Assembly (NCBI RefSeq): GCF_030719295.1
Contig: NZ_CP120997.1
Location: 2,790,001-2,854,000 of the forward strand
DNA: 64,000 nucleotides
Source: Streptomyces sp. Mut1
GTDB taxonomy: Bacteria; Actinomycetota; Actinomycetes; Streptomycetales; Streptomycetaceae
Direction: 5' to 3'
Each line of letters opens with the position of its first letter. Positions within the stretch are counted from its first letter, which is position 1. Shown here in pieces: positions 1 to 7,706 of this stretch. Made by a program: the position numbers and the translations under genes. The notes beneath the pieces were generated by a model. The model saw nothing but the letters and a program-made list of their open reading frames with translations. It was not told the DNA's origin and did not search any database.

Positions 1-541
1 AGCGGTAGACGGGGACGCCGACGACCTCGCCGCCGGCCTCCCGCAGCGACTCCACGAAACCGGGGAGGGGTTCGCCGTGCAGTTGGAGGGCGACGCGACG
101 GCCGTCGACGCCCTGGGCCAGGAGCCGTTCGAGGACCTCGGCCATGGACTCGGACGCCGGTGACCAGGTTTCGGTCAGGCCGGCGGCGCGGACGGCGCCC
201 TTCACCTTGGGGCCGCGCGCCAGGAGTTCGACGCCGCGCAGGGTCTCCAGGAGCCGGTCGCCGATGCCCCAGCCGTCGGCGGCCTCGATCCAGCCGCGGA
301 AGCCGATCGCGGTGGTCGCGACGACCACGTCCGGGGCGTCGGCGATCAGTTCCTCGGTGGCGGCGAGCAGTTCGCCGTCGTCGGCGAGCGGCACGATCCG
401 CAGGGCGGGGGCGTGCACCACGGCGGCGCCCCGGCGCCGCAGCAGGGTGCCCAGCTCCTCCGCCCGGCGTGCGGCGGTGACCCCGACCGTGAAGCCCGAA
501 AGAGGCCCGTACTGTGCTTCGTCGTGCTGTCCGTCGTGCAT
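1..541 (-). CDS. Uroporphyrinogen-III synthase domain protein, 3' part missing
   Basis: Only the N-terminal 180 residues are in the window; the gene continues past the left edge. The protein opens with a short polar stretch, then GFTVGVTAARRAEELGTLL, and later has VVVATTAIGFRGW, ARGPKVKGAVRAAGL and VALQLHGEPLPGFVESLR, which are the alternating half-domain signatures of HemD, the enzyme that closes hydroxymethylbilane to uroporphyrinogen III for haem and cobalamin synthesis. In streptomycetes a protein of this type next to narK has a C-terminal winged-helix domain after the HemD part (family recollection, not visible here). The ATG at 541 is chosen because the conserved domain begins about 15 residues in; no strong ribosome site is seen, and an upstream in-frame TTG cannot be excluded. 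A 126-bp gap separates it from narK, which is read in the same direction. Confidence 0.85.
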   Translation of the reverse strand, partial: MHDGQHDEAQYGPLSGFTVGVTAARRAEELGTLLRRRGAAVVHAPALRIVPLADDGELLAATEELIADAPDVVVATTAIGFRGWIEAADGWGIGDRLLETLRGVELLARGPKVKGAVRAAGLTETWSPASESMAEVLERLLAQGVDGRRVALQLHGEPLPGFVESLREAGGEVVGVPVYR

Positions 542-667
542 GAGGTCTACCCGGCTCTCGTCCCGCTGCTGCTCGATGGTGCGGAGGACCGAGCCTGCCA
601 ACGCCGCGTGACAGACCCGGTTCAGCCGTATTTCCCGCTCGTTACGGCGCCGGGCGCCGCCCGTACA

Positions 668-2002
668 TCATCCCACCTCGGCGTGGCTGAGCTGCGGCTT
701 CGCCAGGGCGGCCGCGGCGGGGCGAAGGTATACCGCCCAGGTGAGTGCCGAACACACCGCGTAGAAGGCGAGGAAGGACCAGAAGGCGGCCGTTCCGGTG
801 CCCGAGGTCTCGAAGGACCGGCGGAAGGCGAGGTTGACGGCGAGCCCGCCGAGCGCCCCGGCCGCGCCGATCAGGCCCATTGCCGCCCCGGACAGCCGCC
901 GCCCCCGGGCCGCCGCCTCCTCGCCGCGCAGCCCACGGGCGAGGGCCTGGGCGTGGAAGACGCCGGGGATCATCTTGTACGTCGAGCCGTTGCCGAGCCC
1001 GGACAGCGCGAACAGGGCGGTGAAGCCGACGAGGAACACGGGCAGTGACGCGGTGCGGGACGCGTATACGACGACGCAGGTCGCGGCGGCCATCGCGGCG
1101 AAGTTGACGAGGGTGATGCGGGCGCCGCCGTACCGGTCGGCCAGCCGGCCGCCGACGGGCCGGACCAGCGAGCCGAGCAGCGGGCCGATGAAGGTGAGCG
1201 AGGCGGCCTGGAGCGGGGTGCGGCCGAACCCGGTCTGGAGGACGAGCCCGAACGCGAAGCTGTAGCCGATGAACGAGCCGAACGTGCCGATGTAGAGCAC
1301 CGCCATGATCCAGGTGTGCGGGTCGCGCACCGCGTCCTTCGCGGCCCCGGTGTCGTTCCGTACGGGCGCCAGGTTGTCCATGAAGAGCGCGGCGCACACC
1401 GCGGCCAGCAGGATCAGCGGGATGTACGCGCCGAGCACGATCCGCGGGTGCGCGGCCCCCGCCGTGCCGATCACCAGAAGCCCGGCCAGCTGCACCACGG
1501 GCACGCCGATGTTGCCGCCGCCCGCGTTGAGGCCGAGCGCCCAGCCCTTGTGGCGCAGCGGGAAGAAGGCGTTGATGTTGGTCATCGAGGAGGCGAAGTT
1601 GCCGCCGCCGATCCCGGTGAGCGCGGCCACCGCGAGGAAGGTGGCGTACGAGGTCCCCGGCTTCATCACCACGAGGGCGGCGACCGTCGGCACCAGCAGG
1701 GTGAGCGCGCTGAACACCGTCCAGTTCCGGCCACCGAACCGGGCCACCGCGAAGGTGTACGGCACCCGGACGAGGGCCCCGACCAGCGTCGCGGTGGAGA
1801 TCAGGAAGAACTTGCCGGCCGGGTCGACCCCGTACTCCGGTCCCATGAACAGGACCATCACGGACCACAGGGTCCAGACGGAGAAGCCGATGTGCTCGGA
1901 CAGGACGGAGAACCAGAGGTTGCGGCGGGCGATCCGCTCGCCCCTGGTCCGCCAGAAGGTCTCGTCCTCCGGGTCCCACTGCTCGATCCAACGGCCGGCC
2001 AT
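668..2002 (-). CDS. narK: NarK-type nitrate/nitrite transporter (MFS)
   Basis: This 444-residue protein is an MFS permease with about 12 hydrophobic segments. The nitrate-porter signature is present: a glycine-rich GIGGGNFASSMTNINAFFP stretch, followed by GWALGLNAGGGNIGVPVVQL. It would take up nitrate or export nitrite across the cytoplasmic membrane. The ATG at 2002 is preferred because GGAGG sits 6 nt upstream; a GTG one codon earlier would be too close. The reading frame stays open far upstream, into the neighbouring gene, but that extension is not protein-like. No nitrate reductase is visible nearby, so the role (assimilation or nitrite efflux) is undecided. Confidence 0.93.
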   Translation of the reverse strand: MAGRWIEQWDPEDETFWRTRGERIARRNLWFSVLSEHIGFSVWTLWSVMVLFMGPEYGVDPAGKFFLISTATLVGALVRVPYTFAVARFGGRNWTVFSALTLLVPTVAALVVMKPGTSYATFLAVAALTGIGGGNFASSMTNINAFFPLRHKGWALGLNAGGGNIGVPVVQLAGLLVIGTAGAAHPRIVLGAYIPLILLAAVCAALFMDNLAPVRNDTGAAKDAVRDPHTWIMAVLYIGTFGSFIGYSFAFGLVLQTGFGRTPLQAASLTFIGPLLGSLVRPVGGRLADRYGGARITLVNFAAMAAATCVVVYASRTASLPVFLVGFTALFALSGLGNGSTYKMIPGVFHAQALARGLRGEEAAARGRRLSGAAMGLIGAAGALGGLAVNLAFRRSFETSGTGTAAFWSFLAFYAVCSALTWAVYLRPAAAALAKPQLSHAEVG

Positions 2003-2098
2003 CACGCGCCTCCACGGGGGGCTCGGGGGTGTTGTCCCGAACCTAGGGAGCGCGCGTTTCGGCGCGGTGCCGCGAGGTGACCTGTGGGCAACCTTGCT

Positions 2099-2126
2099 CT
2101 CACCGGGCCGGGGCCGGCCCGGTGAG
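2099..2126 (-). terminator. Hairpin terminator after the acyltransferase gene
   Basis: An 11-bp perfect inverted repeat (CTCACCGGGCC and its complement) with a 6-nt loop starts 8 bp beyond the stop of the leftward acyltransferase gene. It closes the envelope-glycan operon and separates it from narK. No U-tract follows, as is common in streptomycetes. Confidence 0.75.
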
Positions 2127-2133
2127 ACGGGGG

Positions 2134-3474
2134 TCAGTGCCGGGCGCGGGGTTTGCCGGTCCCGTTGGGCCAGAGCCTCGGGCGGCGCTTGGCCGCGACG
2201 TCCTCGACCCAGCCGACGGAGACGATCATCAGCCCTATCAGCGGCCAGATGAGGATGAGGGCCAGCGTGTTGTACGAGGCGTCGATGTAGGTGCCGAGGT
2301 GGTCGCCGACCCAGGGCACCTCCCACAGCTGGTCGATGATCGGGAAGGTAGCCATCAGCAGCAGGTTGTGCCAGAGGTAGATCGTCACCGCCCGGTTGTT
2401 GGCGAGCGTGACCAGGCTGTCCCAGCCGGCCAGCCGCCCCGGCAGCTCCCGCCAGGAGGGCGCGTACTGGAGCAGGATCACGCAGAAGCCCAGCGACCAG
2501 GCGGACTGGGCGAGCGGGATCTCGTCCAGGTTCCAGCCCTCCTCGGTGAGGTGGCCGGAGGCCCACCACAGCGCGAAGGCCATGAGGATCGCGGCCAGCG
2601 ACACCGAGAGGTAGCGCGGCACGGTCTTCAGCAGCCCGTCGTTGTGCGCGAAGCCGAGGATCCAGCAGGAGCCGAACACCGCGAAGTCGACCAGCCCCTC
2701 ACCGGCCGTGCCCGGCACGGTGACCAGGCCGGTGCCGATGACGGCGGTGAGCCCGACCGGGGCGAGCATCGTCACCCAGGGCAGCTTCCGGAAGGCCTTC
2801 AGCAGCAGCGGGGAGGCCAGGACGAACCACAGGTAGGCGCGGATGTACCAGAGCGGCCCGAGCGCCTGCTCGGCCCAGGAGGACTCCAGGAGGCCGCTCT
2901 CGGAGCCGTTCTCCCAGGGGAAGGGCGGCGTGCCGATCGGGAAGACGTAGCAGGCCAGCTTGAGGAACCACCAGATGCCCTCCTCCCGCACCGGCTTCCA
3001 GCCCAGCAGGAAGACCACCGGCACGACGACGGCGACGAACGCCCACATCGGCGGCAGCAGCCTGCGCACCCGGCTGCGGATGACGCTCCACGCGGGCCGC
3101 GAGAGCGACCGGGCCATCAGCGATCCGGCCAGGGCGAACATGACGCCCATGGACGGGAAGACGACGGTCAGCCATGCCCAGCCGAAGAGGTGGAAGACCA
3201 CGACACGGACCAGCGCGACGGCCCGCAGCAGGTCGAGATAGCGGTCCCGGCCGCCCTTGGCGGGCGCCGCGGCGGGCGCCTGCCCGGGGGCGGGCGCGAG
3301 CGTCGCCGCGGGCGCCGGCTCCGGGACCCGGAGCTCGGGCCGCTCCGCCCACGGCGCCGGGCCGCCGGCCGGGCGCGCCCGGTGCTGCGGCGGCGGCTGC
3401 ACCGGGAACGGCACGGTGTGCGGCTCCCCGTACGGCTGCTGCGGGTACCCGGAGGGGTGGTTCGGGTGGGTCAT
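2134..3474 (-). CDS. Integral membrane acyltransferase (acyltransferase 3 / OafA-IcaC type)
   Basis: This 446-residue protein has a Pro/Ala-rich cytoplasmic N-terminus (about 75 residues), then DRYLDLLRAVALVRVVVFHLFGW, the start of an acyltransferase-3 fold, and about ten membrane helices. FHLFGW and TIYLWHN are typical family motifs. Such proteins acylate extracytoplasmic polysaccharides; IcaC, the counterpart in the staphylococcal PNAG operon, belongs here. The ATG at 3474 overlaps the stop of the upstream deacetylase/glycosyltransferase gene by 4 bp (ATGA), so translation is probably coupled. Gene pair and order resemble the Streptomyces mat (mycelial aggregation) locus, but I cannot assign the A and B names safely. 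The C-terminus is basic. Confidence 0.85.
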   Translation of the reverse strand: MTHPNHPSGYPQQPYGEPHTVPFPVQPPPQHRARPAGGPAPWAERPELRVPEPAPAATLAPAPGQAPAAAPAKGGRDRYLDLLRAVALVRVVVFHLFGWAWLTVVFPSMGVMFALAGSLMARSLSRPAWSVIRSRVRRLLPPMWAFVAVVVPVVFLLGWKPVREEGIWWFLKLACYVFPIGTPPFPWENGSESGLLESSWAEQALGPLWYIRAYLWFVLASPLLLKAFRKLPWVTMLAPVGLTAVIGTGLVTVPGTAGEGLVDFAVFGSCWILGFAHNDGLLKTVPRYLSVSLAAILMAFALWWASGHLTEEGWNLDEIPLAQSAWSLGFCVILLQYAPSWRELPGRLAGWDSLVTLANNRAVTIYLWHNLLLMATFPIIDQLWEVPWVGDHLGTYIDASYNTLALILIWPLIGLMIVSVGWVEDVAAKRRPRLWPNGTGKPRARH

Positions 3475-5669
3475 GCGACGGGCCTCCGGTCGTTGCCGCG
3501 CCTGCTCTGGGACTGCGTTGCACCGGGCGCCTCGACGACCCCCGTACGGCGCAGCTTCTGCCAGCGCAGCCGGCCTCCGGTGAGAGCGGTGATCCAGGAC
3601 TGGAGCAGCACCACGTACATGAGCTGCCGGTAGAGGACCTGCTGGAGGGGCAGCGAGATCAGATGCGTCATCCGCTCCCGGTCGAGCCGGAACGCGTACG
3701 CGGCGCAGACGAGCTGCACCCCGAGGACGCCGAGCCACGCGACGACGGTCTTCTGGGTGGGGCCGAAGACGATCCCGTAGAGCAGGAAGACGTCGATGAG
3801 GGGGGCGAGCAGCGGGGCGACGACCATGAACAGGGCGACGAAGGGCAGTCCGACGCGTCCGAAGCGGCCCGAGGGACCCCGCTCGATGACCGCGCGGCGG
3901 TGCTTCCAGATGGCCTGCATCGTGCCGTACGACCACCGGTAGCGCTGCGACCAGAGCTGCTGGACGGTCTCCGGCGCCTCGGTCCAGGCGCGGGCGTTCT
4001 CCGCGTAGACGACGCGCCAGCCGTCCCGGTGCAGGGCCATGGTGACGTCGGTGTCCTCGGCGAGGGTGTCCTCGCTCATGCCGCCGATGCGGTCCAGCGC
4101 GTCCCGGCGGAAGGCGCCGACCGCGCCGGGGATGGTGGGCATGCAGCGCAGCAGGTCGTACATGCGGCGGTCGAGGTTGAAGCCCATCACGTACTCGATG
4201 TGCTGCCAGGCGCCGATGAGCGAGTCGCGGTTGCCGACCTTGGCGTTGCCCGCGACGGCCCCGACGCGCGGGTCGCCGAAGGGCTGCACCAGCTCACGGA
4301 CGGTGGACGGCTCGAAGACCGTGTCGCCGTCCATCATGACGATGATGTCGTTGCGGGCGTGCGCGATGCCGTTGTTCAGGGCAGCGGGCTTGCCCGCGTT
4401 GCGCTGGCGCACCACCCGGACGTTCGGCAGGCGCATCCGCTGGACGATGTCCGCGGTGTCGTCCGTGGAGCCGTCGTCGATCACGATGACTTCGACCGGA
4501 TAGTCACTTGCCACGAGCGAGTGCACCGTGTTCGCGATGCACTTGCTCTCGTTGTACGCGGGCACCAGGACGGTCACCGGGCGGGTGAGCGGTTCGCCCC
4601 AGTGGAAGCCGCGTCGGCGGACCCGCCGGGCGTGTGCGAAGGACAGCAGCAGCATCAGCCCGAAGCGGGCGAAGACCAGCACGCCGATGACGGCGAGGCC
4701 GGCCACCATCACATCGGTGATGTGGTCCGAGACGTCCACGGCGTAGACGAACGCCTTGCCCTTCCACAGGTCGAAGCCGGTGACCGGGGTGTGCGCGCTG
4801 GGCGCGCCGAGGGCGTCGGTGAGGTTGGCGAACGCGTAGCCCTGCTTCTGCATCTTCGGCAGGAACTTCCCCAGCGCGGTGACGGTCTGCGACCGGTCGC
4901 CCCCGGAGTCGTGCATCAGGATGATCGCGCCCTTGCCGTGCCTGGGCGTGGCCCGCTTGATGATCGACCTGACGCCCGGCCGCTTCCAGTCCTCGCTGTC
5001 GGTGTTGTTGACGACGGTGAGGTAGCCGCGGCTGCCGATGTACTGGGTCACCGGCCAGGACTTGTTGTCCATGGCGTCGGCGTACGAGGAGTAGGGCGGC
5101 CGGAACAGCGAGGTGCGGATGCCGGCGGCGCCCGCCAGCACCAGCTGGTTCTGGGACAGCTCCCAGTCGATGCGGCTGGTGGACTGGTAGGAGAGGTCGG
5201 GGTGGTTGAAGGTGTGCAGCCCGACCTCGTGGCCCTCCTTGACCATGCGCGCGACCAGGTCCGGGTAGCGCGAGGCCATGGTGCCGGTGACGAAGAAGAC
5301 ACCGTGCGCGTCGTACTTCTTCAGCTCGTCCAGCACCTTCGGCGTCCACACCGGGTCCGGGCCGTCGTCGAAGGTCAGCACGATCTTGTGGTCGGGGATG
5401 CGCAGGGACTTCGCGGGCTCGGTGGTGCTCCGGGCGTCGATGACCGGCCCGCCCTCCAGCACCTCGTCGGGCACGCGGTCGGTGCCGACCGGGTGCTGGA
5501 TGCGGTGGTCGGCGAGGATTTCGCTGTGTACGTAGCCACGCAGCATCAGCATGGCGAGCAGGGCAACGAGAAACAGGAGGGGCAGCATGTAGCGCATGGG
5601 AAGTCTGCGCCGGCGCGTCTGCTTCTTCCTGTGGTTGTTGCGCCTGCCCCGGGGGGCAGGGGTGGTCAT
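3471..5669 (-). CDS. Bifunctional NodB deacetylase / GT2 polysaccharide synthase (Mat/PNAG type)
   Basis: This 732-residue fusion has a basic N-terminus and a membrane anchor (about 28-46). A NodB polysaccharide deacetylase follows: TFDDGPD at 99-105, HTFNH at 152-156, RPPYSS at 190-195 and LMHD at 251-254. A second membrane segment lies at about 318-343, then a processive GT2 domain: DDGSTDD at 398-404, DGD at 447-449, EDTD near 539 and QRYRW at 575-579, followed by C-terminal helices. The layout places deacetylation outside and polymerisation inside. In PNAG systems these are separate proteins (PgaC/IcaA and PgaB/IcaB); the streptomycete mat locus is known to make a PNAG-like glycan needed for hyphal aggregation. 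Its ATG abuts the TAG stop of the upstream gene, and the downstream acyltransferase overlaps by 4 bp, so all three genes form one operon. All catalytic motifs look intact. Confidence 0.92.
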   Translation of the reverse strand: MTTPAPRGRRNNHRKKQTRRRRLPMRYMLPLLFLVALLAMLMLRGYVHSEILADHRIQHPVGTDRVPDEVLEGGPVIDARSTTEPAKSLRIPDHKIVLTFDDGPDPVWTPKVLDELKKYDAHGVFFVTGTMASRYPDLVARMVKEGHEVGLHTFNHPDLSYQSTSRIDWELSQNQLVLAGAAGIRTSLFRPPYSSYADAMDNKSWPVTQYIGSRGYLTVVNNTDSEDWKRPGVRSIIKRATPRHGKGAIILMHDSGGDRSQTVTALGKFLPKMQKQGYAFANLTDALGAPSAHTPVTGFDLWKGKAFVYAVDVSDHITDVMVAGLAVIGVLVFARFGLMLLLSFAHARRVRRRGFHWGEPLTRPVTVLVPAYNESKCIANTVHSLVASDYPVEVIVIDDGSTDDTADIVQRMRLPNVRVVRQRNAGKPAALNNGIAHARNDIIVMMDGDTVFEPSTVRELVQPFGDPRVGAVAGNAKVGNRDSLIGAWQHIEYVMGFNLDRRMYDLLRCMPTIPGAVGAFRRDALDRIGGMSEDTLAEDTDVTMALHRDGWRVVYAENARAWTEAPETVQQLWSQRYRWSYGTMQAIWKHRRAVIERGPSGRFGRVGLPFVALFMVVAPLLAPLIDVFLLYGIVFGPTQKTVVAWLGVLGVQLVCAAYAFRLDRERMTHLISLPLQQVLYRQLMYVVLLQSWITALTGGRLRWQKLRRTGVVEAPGATQSQSRRGNDRRPVA

Positions 5670-6368
5670 CTAGTTGGCGCCTTCTTGTTCTTCCGCGGGC
5701 GGGTCCGGGGGCCCGGCGGTGGGAGACGTGGTGTCGGGGGCCGGCGGATCCGGATCGGCGACCGGGGTCCCGTCGTCGGCGGGCCGCCCGGAGGCCGTCG
5801 CCTCCCCGGCGGGTGTGCTGCTGCCGCTGCTCCCGGCGGTGCCCGCGTCCCCCTTCGGGGTGGCCGGCGTCGAGGCGGCGGAGCTGGTTCCGGGGGCCGG
5901 GGAGCGTTCGGTGCCGGTGCCGCCCGGCAGGACCGCGCTGCTTCCGGGGTCGGGGGCGGACTGCGAGGCGCCGGTGCTCGCACCGGGGGTGGCTTCGGTG
6001 CTGGGGCTCGCGTCGGGCGATGCGGGCGCCTGCACCTCTTCCGTCTTCTGGTGCTCCTCCTGGCCGGAGATCGGGAGGGAGGGGGCGCTGGAGTTGCCGC
6101 CGAGCATGGCGATGACCAGGGTCACCGCGTAACAGACGAAGACCGCGGCCAGGACCCAGCCGACCCGGCGCAACGTCTTGCCGCGACGGCCGCTCTCGTC
6201 CACGAAGACGGGGCCGTCGGAGTCATCCGGAGCGCTGGGTTCCGGGAGGAGCTCGGAGAGCTGCCGTCCCAGGCCGTCCAGCTGGATGGTGACTTCGTTC
6301 GGCTCGTGTGTGTGCCCCGTCCGGGCACCTTCACGCCAAGTTTCCACTGGTGTACGCACTTCCCCCAC
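5670..6368 (-). CDS. Single-pass membrane protein with Pro/Ser/Thr-rich outer domain
   Basis: I do not recognise a family. The 232-residue protein has an acidic N-terminal cytoplasmic part, a stop-transfer RR-K-RR patch, one membrane helix (about residues 70-90, VGWVLAAVFVCYAVTLVIAML) and a disordered C-terminal region rich in Ala, Pro, Ser and Thr, likely outside the cell. It is the first gene of the Mat-like operon, and its stop codon directly precedes the ATG of the deacetylase/synthase. A role in anchoring or spacing the glycan machinery is inference. The start is unsure: GTG at 6368 is the longest, while GTG at 6347 has a better purine-rich site (GGGGAAG) upstream. Confidence 0.7.
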   Translation of the reverse strand: MGEVRTPVETWREGARTGHTHEPNEVTIQLDGLGRQLSELLPEPSAPDDSDGPVFVDESGRRGKTLRRVGWVLAAVFVCYAVTLVIAMLGGNSSAPSLPISGQEEHQKTEEVQAPASPDASPSTEATPGASTGASQSAPDPGSSAVLPGGTGTERSPAPGTSSAASTPATPKGDAGTAGSSGSSTPAGEATASGRPADDGTPVADPDPPAPDTTSPTAGPPDPPAEEQEGAN

Positions 6369-6461
6369 TCAGGATCGGGTGCGCACAACTGACCGGCCGT
6401 GTGTCTCAGGACCGGGCCCCCACCCTGTCCACGAGCCCATACCACGTGCACCCGGTCCCTG

Positions 6462-6490
6462 AATGTAGCGCACGCCGAGGACAGTCCGAA
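6462..6490 (-). promoter_or_regulatory. Candidate promoter of the Mat-like operon
   Basis: In the 325-bp gene-free stretch 6369-6693, the leftward strand has TTCGGA (6490-6485), a 17-bp spacer and TACATT (6467-6462), about 95 bp before the first gene of the glycan operon. The -10 fits TANNNT well and the -35 is weak. Apart from the tmRNA terminator at 6647-6674, I see nothing else there. Confidence 0.35.
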
Positions 6491-6646
6491 CCCGCTGACC
6501 GTTGTTGTTCAACATGAGAGATACATCTGTTTTCGAACCGTGCTGCGAACGTCTCTCCGGTGGGAGCGCGGCACAGGCACGCACGCCGGGCGCACGCCCC
6601 TTCGCGCCGGACCCGCGCGTGAGCCCGTCCGGGCGCACAACGCGAA

Positions 6647-6674
6647 GACCCCGCTGCCGGGTGGCAACGGGGTC
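6647..6674 (-). terminator. Terminator of tmRNA
   Basis: A 12-bp stem with one mismatch (GACCCCG..GCC and complement) and a 4-nt GGGT loop lies 20 nt beyond the 3' end of the tmRNA coding region, in the right direction to end its transcript. Confidence 0.75.
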
Positions 6675-6693
6675 CTCGTTCACATGGGAATTG

Positions 6694-7077
6694 TGGAGAT
6701 GGCGGGAATCGAACCCGCGTCCAACGGTGCGGAACCAGGGCTTCTCCGAGTGCAGTCCGCTGCGCTTTTCTCGGCCCCGGAGGTCACACGGACAAGCCTC
6801 CGACAGGCCCAGTCACTGTTTGATTTCCTTCAGAGACCCGTGACCGGACTCAGAAGTTTAGATCCCTGAATGATGCCAGGATCCGGGTCGGGATCACCCC
6901 CGGGCTGACACTCCGCAGAGTCTTCGCTAGCTGCTAATTAGGCAGCAAGGGCGAAGGCGGAGGAATCGCGCTTGGAATTGGCGATTATTGGTTGCGACAT
7001 ATGGTTTACGAGATCATTGCCGCTTCCTCGACTCGCTTCCCCTGCTTCGACATCCGCTGTCGAAACCGATCATCCCC
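6694..7077 (-). ncRNA. ssrA: tmRNA (transfer-messenger RNA)
   Basis: The tRNA-like ends are clear: the 5' end GGGGATG pairs with CATCTCC at the 3' end (one G-U), and the T-arm GGGTTCGATTCCC is intact. The encoded 3' end continues CAA after the discriminator A, so the CCA tail is not encoded and must be added. The messenger part (6982-6938) starts at GCC and reads ANSKRDSSAFALAA, then TAA, a proteolysis tag ending in the usual ALAA. Together with SmpB, encoded just upstream, it frees stalled ribosomes and tags the unfinished protein. I recall other streptomycete tags as having two extra Gln before AFALAA; that should be checked. Mature length is about 384 nt plus CCA. Confidence 0.96.
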
Positions 7078-7125
7078 ATGTTGATTTTTCAAAGGTGGTA
7101 CACACCCTCGCCGGGGTGCGGTGCC

Positions 7126-7156
7126 ATCGTACGTGAACAACACGGACCGATGCCAG
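7126..7156 (-). promoter_or_regulatory. Candidate ssrA promoter
   Basis: The leftward strand has CTGGCA (7156-7151), a 19-bp spacer and TACGAT (7131-7126, a full TANNNT). The start would fall about 45 nt before the mature tmRNA 5' end, leaving a leader for RNase P to remove. The spacer is long, so this is tentative. Confidence 0.35.
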
Positions 7157-7166
7157 CGTATTCCTG

Positions 7167-7192
7167 CCGGACCGGCCGGCGGCCGGTGCCGG
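7167..7192 (-). terminator. Terminator after smpB
   Basis: An inverted repeat (CCGGACCGGCC against GGCCGGTGCCGG, one bulged base, 3-nt loop) begins 8 bp after the smpB stop. It would separate smpB from the ssrA promoter downstream. Confidence 0.6.
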
Positions 7193-7199
7193 GACCCTC

Positions 7200-7688
7200 T
7201 CAGGCGCTCCGCTGACGGCGGCGGGCCGCCGAGATGGCGCGGTTCGTCTCCCTGGTGTCCTGCTTCTCGCGCAGCGTCTGGCGCTTGTCGTACTCCTTCT
7301 TGCCCTTCGCGAGCGCGATCTCGACCTTGACCCGGCCGTTCAGGAAGTACAGGGCGAGCGGCACGATCGTGTGCCCGGTCTCCTGCGACTTCGACTCCAG
7401 CTTGTCGATCTCGGCGCGGTGCATCAGCAGCTTGCGCTTGCGCTTGGCGGAGTGGTTGGTCCAGGTGCCCTGGACGTACTCCGGGACGTGGATGTTGTGC
7501 AGCCACGCCTCGCCGCCGTCGATCTGGACGAACCCGTCGACCAGGGACGCGCGGCCCATGCGCAGCGATTTGACCTCGGTGCCCATGAGCACGAGGCCGC
7601 ACTCGTAGGTGTCGAGGATGGTGTAGTCGTGGCGCGCCTTCTTGTTCTGCGCGATGAGCTTGCGCCCGGTGTCCTTTTCCTTAGCCAT
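7200..7688 (-). CDS. smpB: SsrA-binding protein SmpB
   Basis: This 162-residue protein is a full-length SmpB: an N-terminal [21 protein letters not shown] segment, GTEVKSLR, the oligonucleotide-binding barrel, and a basic C-terminal tail ([10 protein letters not shown]) that enters the empty decoding channel. It binds the tRNA-like domain of tmRNA and is required for trans-translation. It lies just upstream of ssrA on the same strand and 18 bp downstream of the S41 protease gene, so it is probably the last gene of an ftsE-ftsX-protease-smpB unit. Confidence 0.97.
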   Translation of the reverse strand: MAKEKDTGRKLIAQNKKARHDYTILDTYECGLVLMGTEVKSLRMGRASLVDGFVQIDGGEAWLHNIHVPEYVQGTWTNHSAKRKRKLLMHRAEIDKLESKSQETGHTIVPLALYFLNGRVKVEIALAKGKKEYDKRQTLREKQDTRETNRAISAARRRQRSA

Positions 7689-7706
7689 AGTGCGGCCATT
7701 TTCGCA

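Noticed and set aside
6369..6683. A 104-residue leftward frame between the tmRNA and the Mat-like operon, containing MLNNNGQRVRTVLGVRY
   Set aside because: It overlaps the tmRNA terminator and the likely operon promoter, and has no ribosome site or recognisable pattern. A short peptide from the internal ATG cannot be excluded but is unsupported.
6694..7077. Small frames within the tmRNA region read as proteins
   Set aside because: The acceptor pairing, T-arm and tag reading frame identify the region as ssrA.
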